From Corynebacterium gerontici (GTDB lineage Bacteria; Actinomycetota; Actinomycetes; Mycobacteriales; Mycobacteriaceae), in contig NZ_CP033897.1 in assembly GCF_003813985.1 (NCBI RefSeq), positions 496,001-560,000 on the forward strand: DNA of 64,000 bases. The letters run 5' to 3'. Positions within the stretch are counted from its first letter, which is position 1, and each line of letters opens with the position of its first letter. Of this stretch, positions 57,324 to 64,000 are shown one piece after another. Position numbers and translations under genes: made by a program. The notes under the pieces were generated by a model. That model was not told the DNA's origin. It was given only the letters and a program-made list of their open reading frames with translations, and searched no databases.

Positions 57324-58148
57324 CGCTTTCACTCCACCGGCAGTCAGGCCGGAGACGATTCGGCGTTGGAACACCAGCACCATGATGATGAGCGGGACGG
57401 TGACCAGCGCGCCCGCAGCCATGATGGAGGTATAGGGGAATTCGAAGGCGCTGGGGCCCGAGAAACGTGCAATGGCCACGGTCACGGGCTCAGTGGCATT
57501 GGTGGAGAGCTGTTTTGCCAGCATGAACTCATTCCACGTGGCGATGAACGCCAGGATTGCCGTGGTAAACAGCGCCGGTGCCGCCAGGGGCAGCAGAATG
57601 TAGCGGAAGGCCTGAGCGCGGGTGGCACCATCAACTCGGGCGGCCTCCTCCAGTTCCCAGGGCAGCTGGCGAAAGAAACTCACCAGCGTGTAAATCGTCA
57701 GCGGCAGCGCGAAGGATATGTTCGGGATGATGAGCGCCCGATACGTCCCGATCCACCCCAAATCGCCAAAGAGCTGGAACAGTGGCGTCACCAGCGCAAT
57801 GCCGGGAAACATTGAGGCGGCGAGGATGATCCCGGTAACCAGCCCCTTGGCGCGAAACTCGAAGCGCGCCAGAGCGTAGGCCGTGAACACGCCAACGATG
57901 ACGGCAAGCGCGGTCGTCGACAAGCTAATCAACAGCGAGTTCCAAATCGCCTGGAGGAAATCATTGCCCTTGTCCGTCGCGAGCGCATCGCGGAAGTTTT
58001 GCAGCGTCACGTGCGTGGGCCAAGGCGTGGTGTCGAAGGTGTATGCGGGATCGCGCAGGGCCGTCACCACCATCCAATAAAACGGCGCCATGCCCCACAG
58101 CATGATGAGCAACACGCCAAGATAATGTCCGATCAAGGATTTCTTCAT
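57321..58148 (-). CDS. CUT1-family sugar ABC transporter permease (MalG-like)
   Basis: 275 residues with six helices and the EAA loop ELEEAARVDGATRAQAFRYI that contacts the ATPase. The N-terminal MLWGMAPFYWMVVTALRDPA and C-terminal VPLIIMVLVFQRRIVSGLTA are typical of MalG/UgpE-type subunits. The substrate is a carbohydrate or polyol of unknown kind. The start overlaps the MalF-like gene by 4 bases (ATGA). Confidence 0.92.
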   Translation of the reverse strand: MKKSLIGHYLGVLLIMLWGMAPFYWMVVTALRDPAYTFDTTPWPTHVTLQNFRDALATDKGNDFLQAIWNSLLISLSTTALAVIVGVFTAYALARFEFRAKGLVTGIILAASMFPGIALVTPLFQLFGDLGWIGTYRALIIPNISFALPLTIYTLVSFFRQLPWELEEAARVDGATRAQAFRYILLPLAAPALFTTAILAFIATWNEFMLAKQLSTNATEPVTVAIARFSGPSAFEFPYTSIMAAGALVTVPLIIMVLVFQRRIVSGLTAGGVKA

Positions 58149-59137
58149 GCCACCTGCTCCTTTCGGCGTGCAGCTACTGCGGCGTCGGTCTTGCGCAATT
58201 GGCGCTGCTCACGGGATCCTGAAATGTCCGCGCCGAGGAAGCGGATCATGATGAAAGCCACCGCGAATATCAACAGGAAGATCAGGGTGGACAGCGCGGA
58301 AGCCGAATTGAAATGCCCCTGGCGCATGTCCTCGACCACCAATTGGGAAATAGTGGCGGCGGGAGAGTTGGAGGAAGGCGAAATCATAATCACCGGCAAG
58401 TCATACATACGCAGTGCGTCGAGGGTGCGGAAGAGCACCGCCACCATAAGCGCCGGGCGAACCAGCGGCAGGGTGATGCGCGTGAAGCGCTGCCAAGCGT
58501 TCGCCCCGTCCACCATCGCAGCCTCGTAGACGTCCTTGGGAATCATCTGCAGGCCAGCCAAGATCAGCAATGCCATGAATGGGGTGGTCTTCCACACATC
58601 GGCGATAATCACCGCAGTGCGAGCGGCCCAAGGATCAGTGGTCCACTGCACCGGTTCATTGAGGATCGCGTTGATGATGCCACGATCAGCGAAGATGAAC
58701 TGCCACAATTTCGCCGTCACTGCTGTTGGGATAGCCCAGGGGATCAGCACAGCGGCACGTAGTAGGCCACGCCCCGCGAACTCTCGGTGCATCACCAACG
58801 CCATGGCCATGCCCAGCACGATCTCCAGGCTTACGGTCACCAAGGTGAAAAAGAGCGTGTTGCCGATTGCGGGCCAGAAGTCGGTGGCGATGACGCCGTC
58901 GGGGCATCGGCTGGTGCCCGTGGCCGCTGTACATTGCTGCAGGAGCCAGTACTGATAGTGCTGCAAGCCGGCAAAGCCGCCGTCTGTAAAGAGCCCAGTT
59001 GTGGGATCCAAGCCCTTGTCAGCTTGGAATGACAAATAGATCGCGCGAATGATGGGGTAGCCAATCACCACCGCCAACACCACGAGAGCGGGGGCGATCA
59101 GCCACACTGCGGCGCGGTTGCGCTTGGTGTTTGCCAT
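58145..59137 (-). CDS. CUT1-family sugar ABC transporter permease (MalF-like)
   Basis: 330 residues with about six helices. WLIAPALVVLAVVIGYPIIR is the first, and the EAA loop is KDVYEAAMVDGANAWQRFTR. The large loop before it matches MalF/UgpA-type partners. The ATG at 59137 has AAGGA 9 bases upstream; the longer frame to 59200 runs through the intergenic hairpin and is rejected. Confidence 0.92.
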   Translation of the reverse strand: MANTKRNRAAVWLIAPALVVLAVVIGYPIIRAIYLSFQADKGLDPTTGLFTDGGFAGLQHYQYWLLQQCTAATGTSRCPDGVIATDFWPAIGNTLFFTLVTVSLEIVLGMAMALVMHREFAGRGLLRAAVLIPWAIPTAVTAKLWQFIFADRGIINAILNEPVQWTTDPWAARTAVIIADVWKTTPFMALLILAGLQMIPKDVYEAAMVDGANAWQRFTRITLPLVRPALMVAVLFRTLDALRMYDLPVIMISPSSNSPAATISQLVVEDMRQGHFNSASALSTLIFLLIFAVAFIMIRFLGADISGSREQRQLRKTDAAVAARRKEQVA

Positions 59138-59194
59138 AGAAAAGTCCTTGGATGTTGGGAGGGAGGAGTCAGGGCGCGCGGTGCTGCCAAACAT

Positions 59195-59223
59195 AAGCAC
59201 CTGCTCGCTGAGAGCAGGTGCTT
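59195..59223. other. Perfect 12-base stem-loop inside the ABC transporter operon
   Basis: AAGCACCTGCTC (59195-59206) and GAGCAGGTGCTT (59212-59223), loop GCTGA. It lies between the binding-protein stop and the first permease start. No T-tract follows. Such intercistronic stems usually trim the message so that more binding protein than permease is made. Confidence 0.75.
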
Positions 59224-59238
59224 AGGTGGAACCGATTG

Positions 59239-60510
59239 TTACTTGGAGGCGTTGCTGATCGCGGCCTTCATCTCAGAGGCGGCGTCATCGACAGACGTAT
59301 CGCCCTTCAATGCCGCGGTGGCGTTGTCCTGGATGGCCTTGGAAATTGCAGGGTAGAAGGGGCTCACGGGCCGCGGCTTGGCGTTTTCAAGCGACACCTT
59401 CAGCGCCGGGAGGTAGGGGTACTTCTCCACGTAGGCTGCATCATCGTAAACAGAGGCGAGCACGGGCGGGAAGGATGCGTCAGCGAAGGACTTCTGGTTG
59501 TCTTCGTTGATGATGAACTTCATGAAGTCCAGTGCCGTGGCCTTGTGCTTGGAGTTCACGTTAATGCCGTTGTTGTATCCGCCCAGGGTGGATACGCCAG
59601 TGCCATCTTTGCCAACCAAGGGGGATACCTTGTACTTGCCTTTGACCGCGGAATTATCGGCGTCCGCGGTGGTGTACATGTAGGGCCAGTTAACTGCCAT
59701 GGCGGTTTCGCCGCCGACGAAGGCCTGGTTTGTTTCTTCTTCAGTGGCAGAGATGGAGTTCTTGGAGATCACGCCATCCTTGTAGGCTTCAACCATCGCG
59801 CTCATGCCTTCTCGTGCTTCAGGAGAGTCCACGGCGGGTTCGTTGCCGTCGATAACCTCGCCGCCCCAGCCGTGAATGAAGTCAATGGTATTTACTGCGA
59901 GGCCTTCGTATTGGCTTAGTTGAAGGGTGAGGCAGTCCTGCTTGGCTTCTTCAGCCTTCTTGCAGCCCTCGACGAGTTCGGTCCAATTTGTTGGGGCTTC
60001 GGGAATGATCTCGGTGTTGCGGTAAAGCAATTGGCCGTTGGTGTTTTGTGGCAGTGCGTAGAGCTTGCCGTTGTAGGTTGCGGATTCCACGGTTGATTGC
60101 AGCAGCTTGGAGGTGTCCACGGCGTAGTCGCCTTCAAGGGGGATGATCCATTGCTGTGCGGCGAATTCCGCCGTCCAGGGAAGATCGAGCGCCATCACGT
60201 CATAGTCCGAGTTGCCGGCTTGAAGGGATTGCACGAGGGTGTCACGCTGCTGGTCGGCTTCACCCGCGAGTTCTTTGAGTGTTACTTGCTCGTCGGGGTG
60301 GTCCTTGTTCCAGGCGTCGATGATGGGGGTGAGCTTGTCGGTATCGTTCTTGCCCATGGCGAAGGTGATGGGGCCGCGCTCGTTTCCACTGCTGGAGGCC
60401 TCGCTGCTGCTTTGCGGGCTGGAGGAGTCCGAGGAGCATCCGGCCAATGCTGCGCCGCCGAAGAGTGCGAGTGCGGCGAGGGTGGCGCCGGTTCGGGTGA
60501 AGTGTTTCAT
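59239..60510 (-). CDS. Sugar ABC transporter substrate-binding lipoprotein
   Basis: 423 residues. The lipoprotein signal has the box LAGC with Cys24 and a Ser-rich tether (SSDSSSPQSSSEASSSG). The mature part is a MalE/UgpB-type binding protein (family 1): ITFAMGKNDTDKLTPIIDAW, DYDVMALDLPWTAEFAAQQW, YALPQNTNGQLLYRNTEI. It delivers its ligand to the two permeases downstream; no ATPase is encoded here, and a shared MsiK-type ATPase elsewhere is likely. ATG with GGAAAGG 11 bases upstream. Confidence 0.93.
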   Translation of the reverse strand: MKHFTRTGATLAALALFGGAALAGCSSDSSSPQSSSEASSSGNERGPITFAMGKNDTDKLTPIIDAWNKDHPDEQVTLKELAGEADQQRDTLVQSLQAGNSDYDVMALDLPWTAEFAAQQWIIPLEGDYAVDTSKLLQSTVESATYNGKLYALPQNTNGQLLYRNTEIIPEAPTNWTELVEGCKKAEEAKQDCLTLQLSQYEGLAVNTIDFIHGWGGEVIDGNEPAVDSPEAREGMSAMVEAYKDGVISKNSISATEEETNQAFVGGETAMAVNWPYMYTTADADNSAVKGKYKVSPLVGKDGTGVSTLGGYNNGINVNSKHKATALDFMKFIINEDNQKSFADASFPPVLASVYDDAAYVEKYPYLPALKVSLENAKPRPVSPFYPAISKAIQDNATAALKGDTSVDDAASEMKAAISNASK

Positions 60511-60577
60511 GTCGCTTCAAACCTTTCCTTGAGTTCTCAGTTTAAGGTAGTGATGCGCAACCCATTTCGGGGGCAAT

Positions 60578-60613
60578 ATGAAACAAGACACCCTTATCTG
60601 GGGGTGGTTTCAT
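60578..60613. promoter_or_regulatory. Inverted repeat upstream of the binding-protein gene
   Basis: ATGAAAC (60578-60584) pairs with GTTTCAT (60607-60613), with CACCC/GGGTG inside. It lies 68-103 bases upstream of the start codon. It could be an operator of the transporter operon or a terminator between the TIGR03089 gene and it. It touches a dispersed word. Confidence 0.5.
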
Positions 60614-60624
60614 GCTTTTCGACG
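60614..60624 (+). repeat. GCTTTTCGACG dispersed word, copy 12
   Basis: Exact match directly after the preceding inverted repeat, in the gap between the TIGR03089 gene and the ABC operon. Confidence 0.85.
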
Positions 60625-60638
60625 GGCACCAGCGCGCC

Positions 60639-61259
60639 CTATTCTGCCCGTTCTGCTCGGGCGATTTCCGCAATCCTCTCCGGCGAGGCTGGGCCACGAA
60701 CGATCACCAATGAGCCTCCGGCGGAAAGATGCCCCAGCAGTTCGCGCATCTGATCAAGCGAATTCCAGCCGGTGCTGAGGTGGCGTCGTGCTTCACGCGG
60801 TGGCGCCCAAGCGGCAAGACTCGGGCCTTCCTCGGGGAAGTGGTCGCCGAAAAATCGCACGGTGGGGCCGAAGTCGATGCAATCGTCAGGCAGCGCTTTC
60901 CCGAGTTCGCTGATGCCGCGGCCGAAAGGATCAGAGCTCACTAGCACGACCTCGCCGTCATAGTTTTCTGGCTTCGAGTCGCAGAAAAGAACCTCGGCGC
61001 TGTGGTCGAATCGAAGATCAAGTTCGGCTGCCACGCATCCCAAACTGATGGCGATTGACTGCCAGCTCACGGGCAGGTCCACGCTGACGGGATCGCCCGG
61101 TTCCAGCTCGAGCTCCTCGCGGAGCATGTTGGCAACCTTGGCGGCCCAGTTGTCTAGGGTTTGTGCCGAAAAGTCCAGGCGGTTGCCGGCGTCTTCTTCG
61201 TAGATGGTGACCCGCGGTGTCGCGGGGTCTTGGCGTAGGAGGTCTTGGAGCAGGCGCAT
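60639..61259 (-). CDS. TIGR03089 family protein
   Basis: 206 residues. The N-terminus LLQDLLRQDPATPRVTIYEE and the middle WAAKVANMLREELELEPGD resemble the first part of acyl-CoA/AMP-forming ligases, but the protein stops before the adenylate-forming motifs; TIGR03089 proteins have this shortened form. Function unknown. The ATG at 61259 has TAGCAT 7 bases upstream. The gene follows the LCP gene by 10 bases. Confidence 0.85.
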   Translation of the reverse strand: MRLLQDLLRQDPATPRVTIYEEDAGNRLDFSAQTLDNWAAKVANMLREELELEPGDPVSVDLPVSWQSIAISLGCVAAELDLRFDHSAEVLFCDSKPENYDGEVVLVSSDPFGRGISELGKALPDDCIDFGPTVRFFGDHFPEEGPSLAAWAPPREARRHLSTGWNSLDQMRELLGHLSAGGSLVIVRGPASPERIAEIARAERAE

Positions 61260-61266
61260 AGTCGCG

Positions 61267-61272
61267 ATGCTA
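61267..61272 (-). promoter_or_regulatory. -10 element of the TIGR03089 gene
   Basis: TAGCAT on the minus strand, 7 bases before the ATG at 61259; it overlaps the 3' end of the LCP gene. Confidence 0.4.
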
Positions 61273-62808
61273 GTTCACGCAGCGAGGCCCTTCGCCACCG
61301 GCGTCGATTTCGGGCCCAACGATGGCTTCACCGGCGTCTGCACCGGGTTCGCCCACGGTAGTGGTCGCCTCAGTCGAAGAATCCTGGTCCGTGGTTTCGC
61401 TCGGGGCGTCTAGCTGAGGTCCTGCGTAATCAAAGCCGACGATGACCGATACCTCATCCTTCGGTAGGTCTTTGTTTTCCTTGATGGGCAGGTTCAGCGC
61501 GCTGGCGAGCTGTTGTGCGGCCTCATTGTCTTTATCGTGAGCCAAAATCACCGATTCGGTTCTTTCGCTTTCATTGCCCGTTTCACCAATGCTGAGCCCT
61601 TGCGTGCGAATGAACGTGGCAACAGTGGAGGCGAGCCCCTCGGTAGTGGTGGCGTTGTAGACGTTCACCTTGGACTTCGGTGCCTGTGCTTCGGAAGAGT
61701 TGGCATTTCCGAGCAATGAATCGAAGAACGCGCGAACCTGTTCCTGATCGATGGTCACCACCGATTCGCCATAGGTGCCGGTGCCGTCAATAGAGGTCAC
61801 AGGGATAGTATTGAATTTGACGTTGCCACCGGCGAGGTTCTGCAACTGAGTGGCAAAACTCATGATGTCCCAGTCCTTATCAATCACCACAGAACGCTCC
61901 ACCGCATTTGCCATGTCATTCAGGGCTTGGGGGTTGGTGAGCGTGCCCGTGGAAAGCACCTTGTTCACCAGCGACGCCATGAACGCCTGCTGGCGCACAA
62001 TTCGATCGAGGTCGCCGCGCGGAAGGCCGTGGCGTTGGCGAACAAAAGCGAGCGCCTGCGAGCCGTTCAAGGTCTGCACACCGGCGGGGAAGTCCGCGCC
62101 GGAGAATTCATCACTGGTGGCCTCGTTTAGGCAGACTTCGACGCCACCCACGGCGTCGGTAAGCAAAACAAAGCCCAGCAGACCAACCTCAGCGTAGTGG
62201 TCGATGGTGACCCCGGAAAGGTCAGAGACCTCGGCGATCAATCCCTGACGCCCAGCTTCCGTAGCGCGCTGTTCAACGGTCTTCTGATCACTGACGCCTT
62301 GATCCAGCAATTCCTGGCGCTTCTGATCTTTGAAGGCTTTGTACACGCCGTTGATCTTCATGTCGCCGAAAGCGTCTTCATGAATATAGGTGTCGCGGGG
62401 GATGGAAATGGCGGTGGCTGAGCTGCCGTCGTTGGGCACACGGATCAGCATGATCGTATCGGTATTGTCATTTTGCTCATCGCCCGCGTGGAGCATCTCA
62501 ATTTCTTCGGAAGTGAGCGGATTGCCCTGGGCATCGGTACGGGAATCGGAACCAACCAACAAGATGTCCGTGGCGCCGTCGGCTGCCTCTTTCACGCCCT
62601 TAGCCTCACCGAGCGACAAGTTTCCGGCAGAAGCCAGGGTATTGCCCAGCTTGCCTACGGTGAAGTACCCAGCCCCGGAAAGTACGAGTACCAACACGCT
62701 CAACACTGCTAAAAAAGTACGCAATGCTCGAGGCCCCTTTTGTTGGCTGGTGGCCTCAAATTGCGGTGCCGCCTGGATATTGCGAGTGCGGCGCATTTTG
62801 TTGGTCAT
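61270..62808 (-). CDS. LCP family (LytR-CpsA-Psr) protein with LytR_C domain
   Basis: 512 residues. Cytoplasmic N-terminus, one transmembrane helix at about 31-51 (TFLAVLSVLVLVLSGAGYF), the LCP catalytic domain with ILLVGSDSRTD, then SIPRDTYI carrying the key Arg, and QALAFVRQRHGLPRGDLDRI. The C-terminal LytR_C domain starts near KVNVYNATTTEGLASTVATF. LCP proteins of corynebacteria join arabinogalactan to peptidoglycan. The ATG at 62808 has AAGGAT 7 bases upstream. It is divergent from wbbL, which also serves that linkage. Confidence 0.93.
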   Translation of the reverse strand: MTNKMRRTRNIQAAPQFEATSQQKGPRALRTFLAVLSVLVLVLSGAGYFTVGKLGNTLASAGNLSLGEAKGVKEAADGATDILLVGSDSRTDAQGNPLTSEEIEMLHAGDEQNDNTDTIMLIRVPNDGSSATAISIPRDTYIHEDAFGDMKINGVYKAFKDQKRQELLDQGVSDQKTVEQRATEAGRQGLIAEVSDLSGVTIDHYAEVGLLGFVLLTDAVGGVEVCLNEATSDEFSGADFPAGVQTLNGSQALAFVRQRHGLPRGDLDRIVRQQAFMASLVNKVLSTGTLTNPQALNDMANAVERSVVIDKDWDIMSFATQLQNLAGGNVKFNTIPVTSIDGTGTYGESVVTIDQEQVRAFFDSLLGNANSSEAQAPKSKVNVYNATTTEGLASTVATFIRTQGLSIGETGNESERTESVILAHDKDNEAAQQLASALNLPIKENKDLPKDEVSVIVGFDYAGPQLDAPSETTDQDSSTEATTTVGEPGADAGEAIVGPEIDAGGEGPRCVN

Positions 62809-62933
62809 GCCGATCCTTGATTCCGCTGCAGTGTTTGGCCGAATGATCTCGGCCGGATTCCCAAGCAGTCTAAGGCAGAGCGCCATGGTTTTTCATAACC
62901 CTCGCCCGGCAGCGCGCTGAAGCTCACAGCTTG

Positions 62934-62939
62934 TAGGCT
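62934..62939 (+). promoter_or_regulatory. -10 element of wbbL (leaderless)
   Basis: TAGGCT ends 8 bases before the GTG at 62948. Confidence 0.45.
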
Positions 62940-62947
62940 ATGGATCT

Positions 62948-63832
62948 GTGAATACTCCAGCCATCCCAGTCATTACTGTTACGTACTCCCCGGGGGAGCA
63001 CCTTGCTCCTTTTTTGGAGTCCGTGCGTAGCGCGAGTGCACAGCCAACCATGGTGGTGCTTGCCGATAATGGCTCAACCGATGGCGTGCCGGAAGCAGCG
63101 GCCGACGGTGTGCGTGTTTTCTTCTTATCCACCGGCGGCAACGTGGGATATGGCGCCGGAATGAATGCTGGCGTGGAATTTCTCAAACCAATGCGCGAAC
63201 AGGGGCTGATCGATCCCGACTTTTTTGTTATCGCCAATCCCGACGTCGTCTTCGATCCGGGCGGCATCGACGCGATGATCGCTTGCGCTCAACGGTGGAG
63301 GGAAGCGGGCGCGGTGGGGCCGTATATTCGCCAAGATGACGGCAGTGCATATCCATCTGCGCGCACAGTGCCAAATCTTCGCAACGGTATTGGGCATGCG
63401 CTGCTTGGCACGATTTGGCCAAGCAATCCCTACAGCCGTGCCTATCGCGATGGCGAACGCATGGATGAGGAACGCCTCGCTGGCTGGCTTTCCGGCTCTT
63501 GCCTGTTGTTGAAGTGGGATGCGTTTGAGCGCATTGGCGGTTTTGACGAGCGCTACTTCATGTATATGGAGGACGTTGATTTGGGCGACCGCCTGGGCCG
63601 TGCGGGTTTTGACAATGTGTTTTGCCCAAACGCCCAGATCACCCACGCGGTTGGCCATGCGGCGGGTAAGCGCCCAGAAGCAATGCTGCACGCTCACCAC
63701 GAATCTGCGTATCGCTTCCAGGCTGACCGGCATCCGCATTGGTGGCAGTGGCCGGTCCGTGCGGTATTGAAGGCTGGCTTGCGTGTGCGTGGGATTCTTG
63801 CGGTGCAGTGCGCTAAGCGTAAGAAAAACTGA
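62948..63832 (+). CDS. wbbL: Glycosyltransferase family 2, WbbL-type rhamnosyltransferase
   Basis: 294 residues. The GT-A fold has VVLADNGSTDG at the nucleotide site, FVIANPDVVFDPGG as the acidic metal motif, AGWLSGSCLLLKWDAFERIG and FDERYFMYMEDVDLGDRLGR with the Asp-Glu pair, and AMLHAHHESAYRFQ near the end. WbbL adds rhamnose to decaprenyl-diphospho-GlcNAc, forming the linker between peptidoglycan and arabinogalactan. The GTG at 62948 is leaderless. A mannose-1-phosphate guanylyltransferase-like gene follows, as in C. glutamicum. Confidence 0.9.
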   Translation: MNTPAIPVITVTYSPGEHLAPFLESVRSASAQPTMVVLADNGSTDGVPEAAADGVRVFFLSTGGNVGYGAGMNAGVEFLKPMREQGLIDPDFFVIANPDVVFDPGGIDAMIACAQRWREAGAVGPYIRQDDGSAYPSARTVPNLRNGIGHALLGTIWPSNPYSRAYRDGERMDEERLAGWLSGSCLLLKWDAFERIGGFDERYFMYMEDVDLGDRLGRAGFDNVFCPNAQITHAVGHAAGKRPEAMLHAHHESAYRFQADRHPHWWQWPVRAVLKAGLRVRGILAVQCAKRKKN

Positions 63833-63903
63833 ATACGCTTTTCTTCGGCACGCCCTGCGCAGGATTCTGGTGGCTTCGGGTTACGGTTGTGTGAACGGTT
63901 TGT

Positions 63904-63920
63904 TGCCTCACTATGAGGCA
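63904..63920. other. 7-base inverted repeat upstream of the last gene
   Basis: TGCCTCA-cta-TGAGGCA, 20 bases before the ATG at 63941. It may be an operator or a small hairpin; no T-tract follows. Confidence 0.4.
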
Positions 63921-63940
63921 CGAGAACGATTGAGGTTTAC

Positions 63941-64000
63941 ATGACAACGCAGAGTCGAAGCGACATCGCAGGCTCTACTGACGCCGTAATTCTGGTGGGT
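63941..64000 (+). CDS. Nucleotidyltransferase, probably mannose-1-phosphate guanylyltransferase; 3' end outside
   Basis: Only the first 20 codons are visible: MTTQSRSDIAGSTDAVILVG. The VILVG end is the start of the nucleotide-binding GGxGTRLRPLT motif of sugar-1-phosphate nucleotidyltransferases. The position right after wbbL matches the GDP-mannose synthesis gene of C. glutamicum. GAGG lies 5 bases before the ATG. Confidence 0.65.
   Translation, partial: MTTQSRSDIAGSTDAVILVG

Overview
This 64 kb window is a chromosomal segment of a Corynebacterium. The evidence is a monomeric-type isocitrate dehydrogenase, several biotin-dependent acyl-CoA carboxylase parts (accBC, two accD paralogues, accE) with birA next to them, a mycobacterial-type quinone reductase of the LpdA family, MetX/MetY methionine synthesis genes with an McbR-type box, LysX, an LCP protein and a WbbL-type rhamnosyltransferase. 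The species cannot be fixed by reading alone. About 55 genes can be supported. I see no rRNA, tRNA, CRISPR array or intact insertion sequence.

Layout. Positions 1-4573 are accessory: the 3' end of a rhuM-type gene cut by the window edge, a complete type I restriction subunit hsdR, and a decayed gene whose last part resembles an abortive-infection C-terminal domain. From 4581 the window is mostly core genome: trmL and folD (divergent), metX, an SGNH hydrolase and metY, a decayed Fic C-terminus, icd, an MFS exporter, a pair of corynebacterial envelope proteins, xthA, a 59-residue membrane protein, trpS, a YihY/BrkB membrane protein, and a DacA-type carboxypeptidase. Next come a three-gene block (small helical protein, NlpC/P60 hydrolase, unknown 403-residue protein), upp, an XRE regulator, a phosphohexomutase, an M20 amidohydrolase, the LpdA-type reductase, pyc, ybjQ, and a UhpT-like phosphate-ester transporter.

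Positions 35717-54844 are a biotin and lipid-precursor region: accBC, a rhodanese, a Cj0069-family protein, a large OafA-type acyltransferase, small conserved genes with maf, rbsK and its LacI regulator, accD-accE, DUF2752-lysX, a dispanin-like protein, the second accD and birA. Pyruvate carboxylase, AccBC and BirA form one functional set: BirA is expected to load biotin on both Pyc and AccBC, and AccBC then works with the AccD and AccE subunits to make malonyl-CoA and longer carboxylated acyl-CoAs for fatty and mycolic acids. The right end holds purK-purE, a CUT1 sugar ABC importer without its ATPase, a TIGR03089 gene, an LCP protein, wbbL and the first 20 codons of a mannose-1-phosphate guanylyltransferase-like gene.

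Two window-wide patterns stand out. First, an exact 11-base word, GCTTTTCGACG, occurs 12 times (about 0.03 expected by chance), mostly between genes, beside terminators and inverted repeats, or in disordered linkers; I could not assign it to any element I know. Second, about 16 genes carry a -10-like hexamer 6 to 8 bases before the start codon, which points to leaderless mRNAs and settles several start codons.
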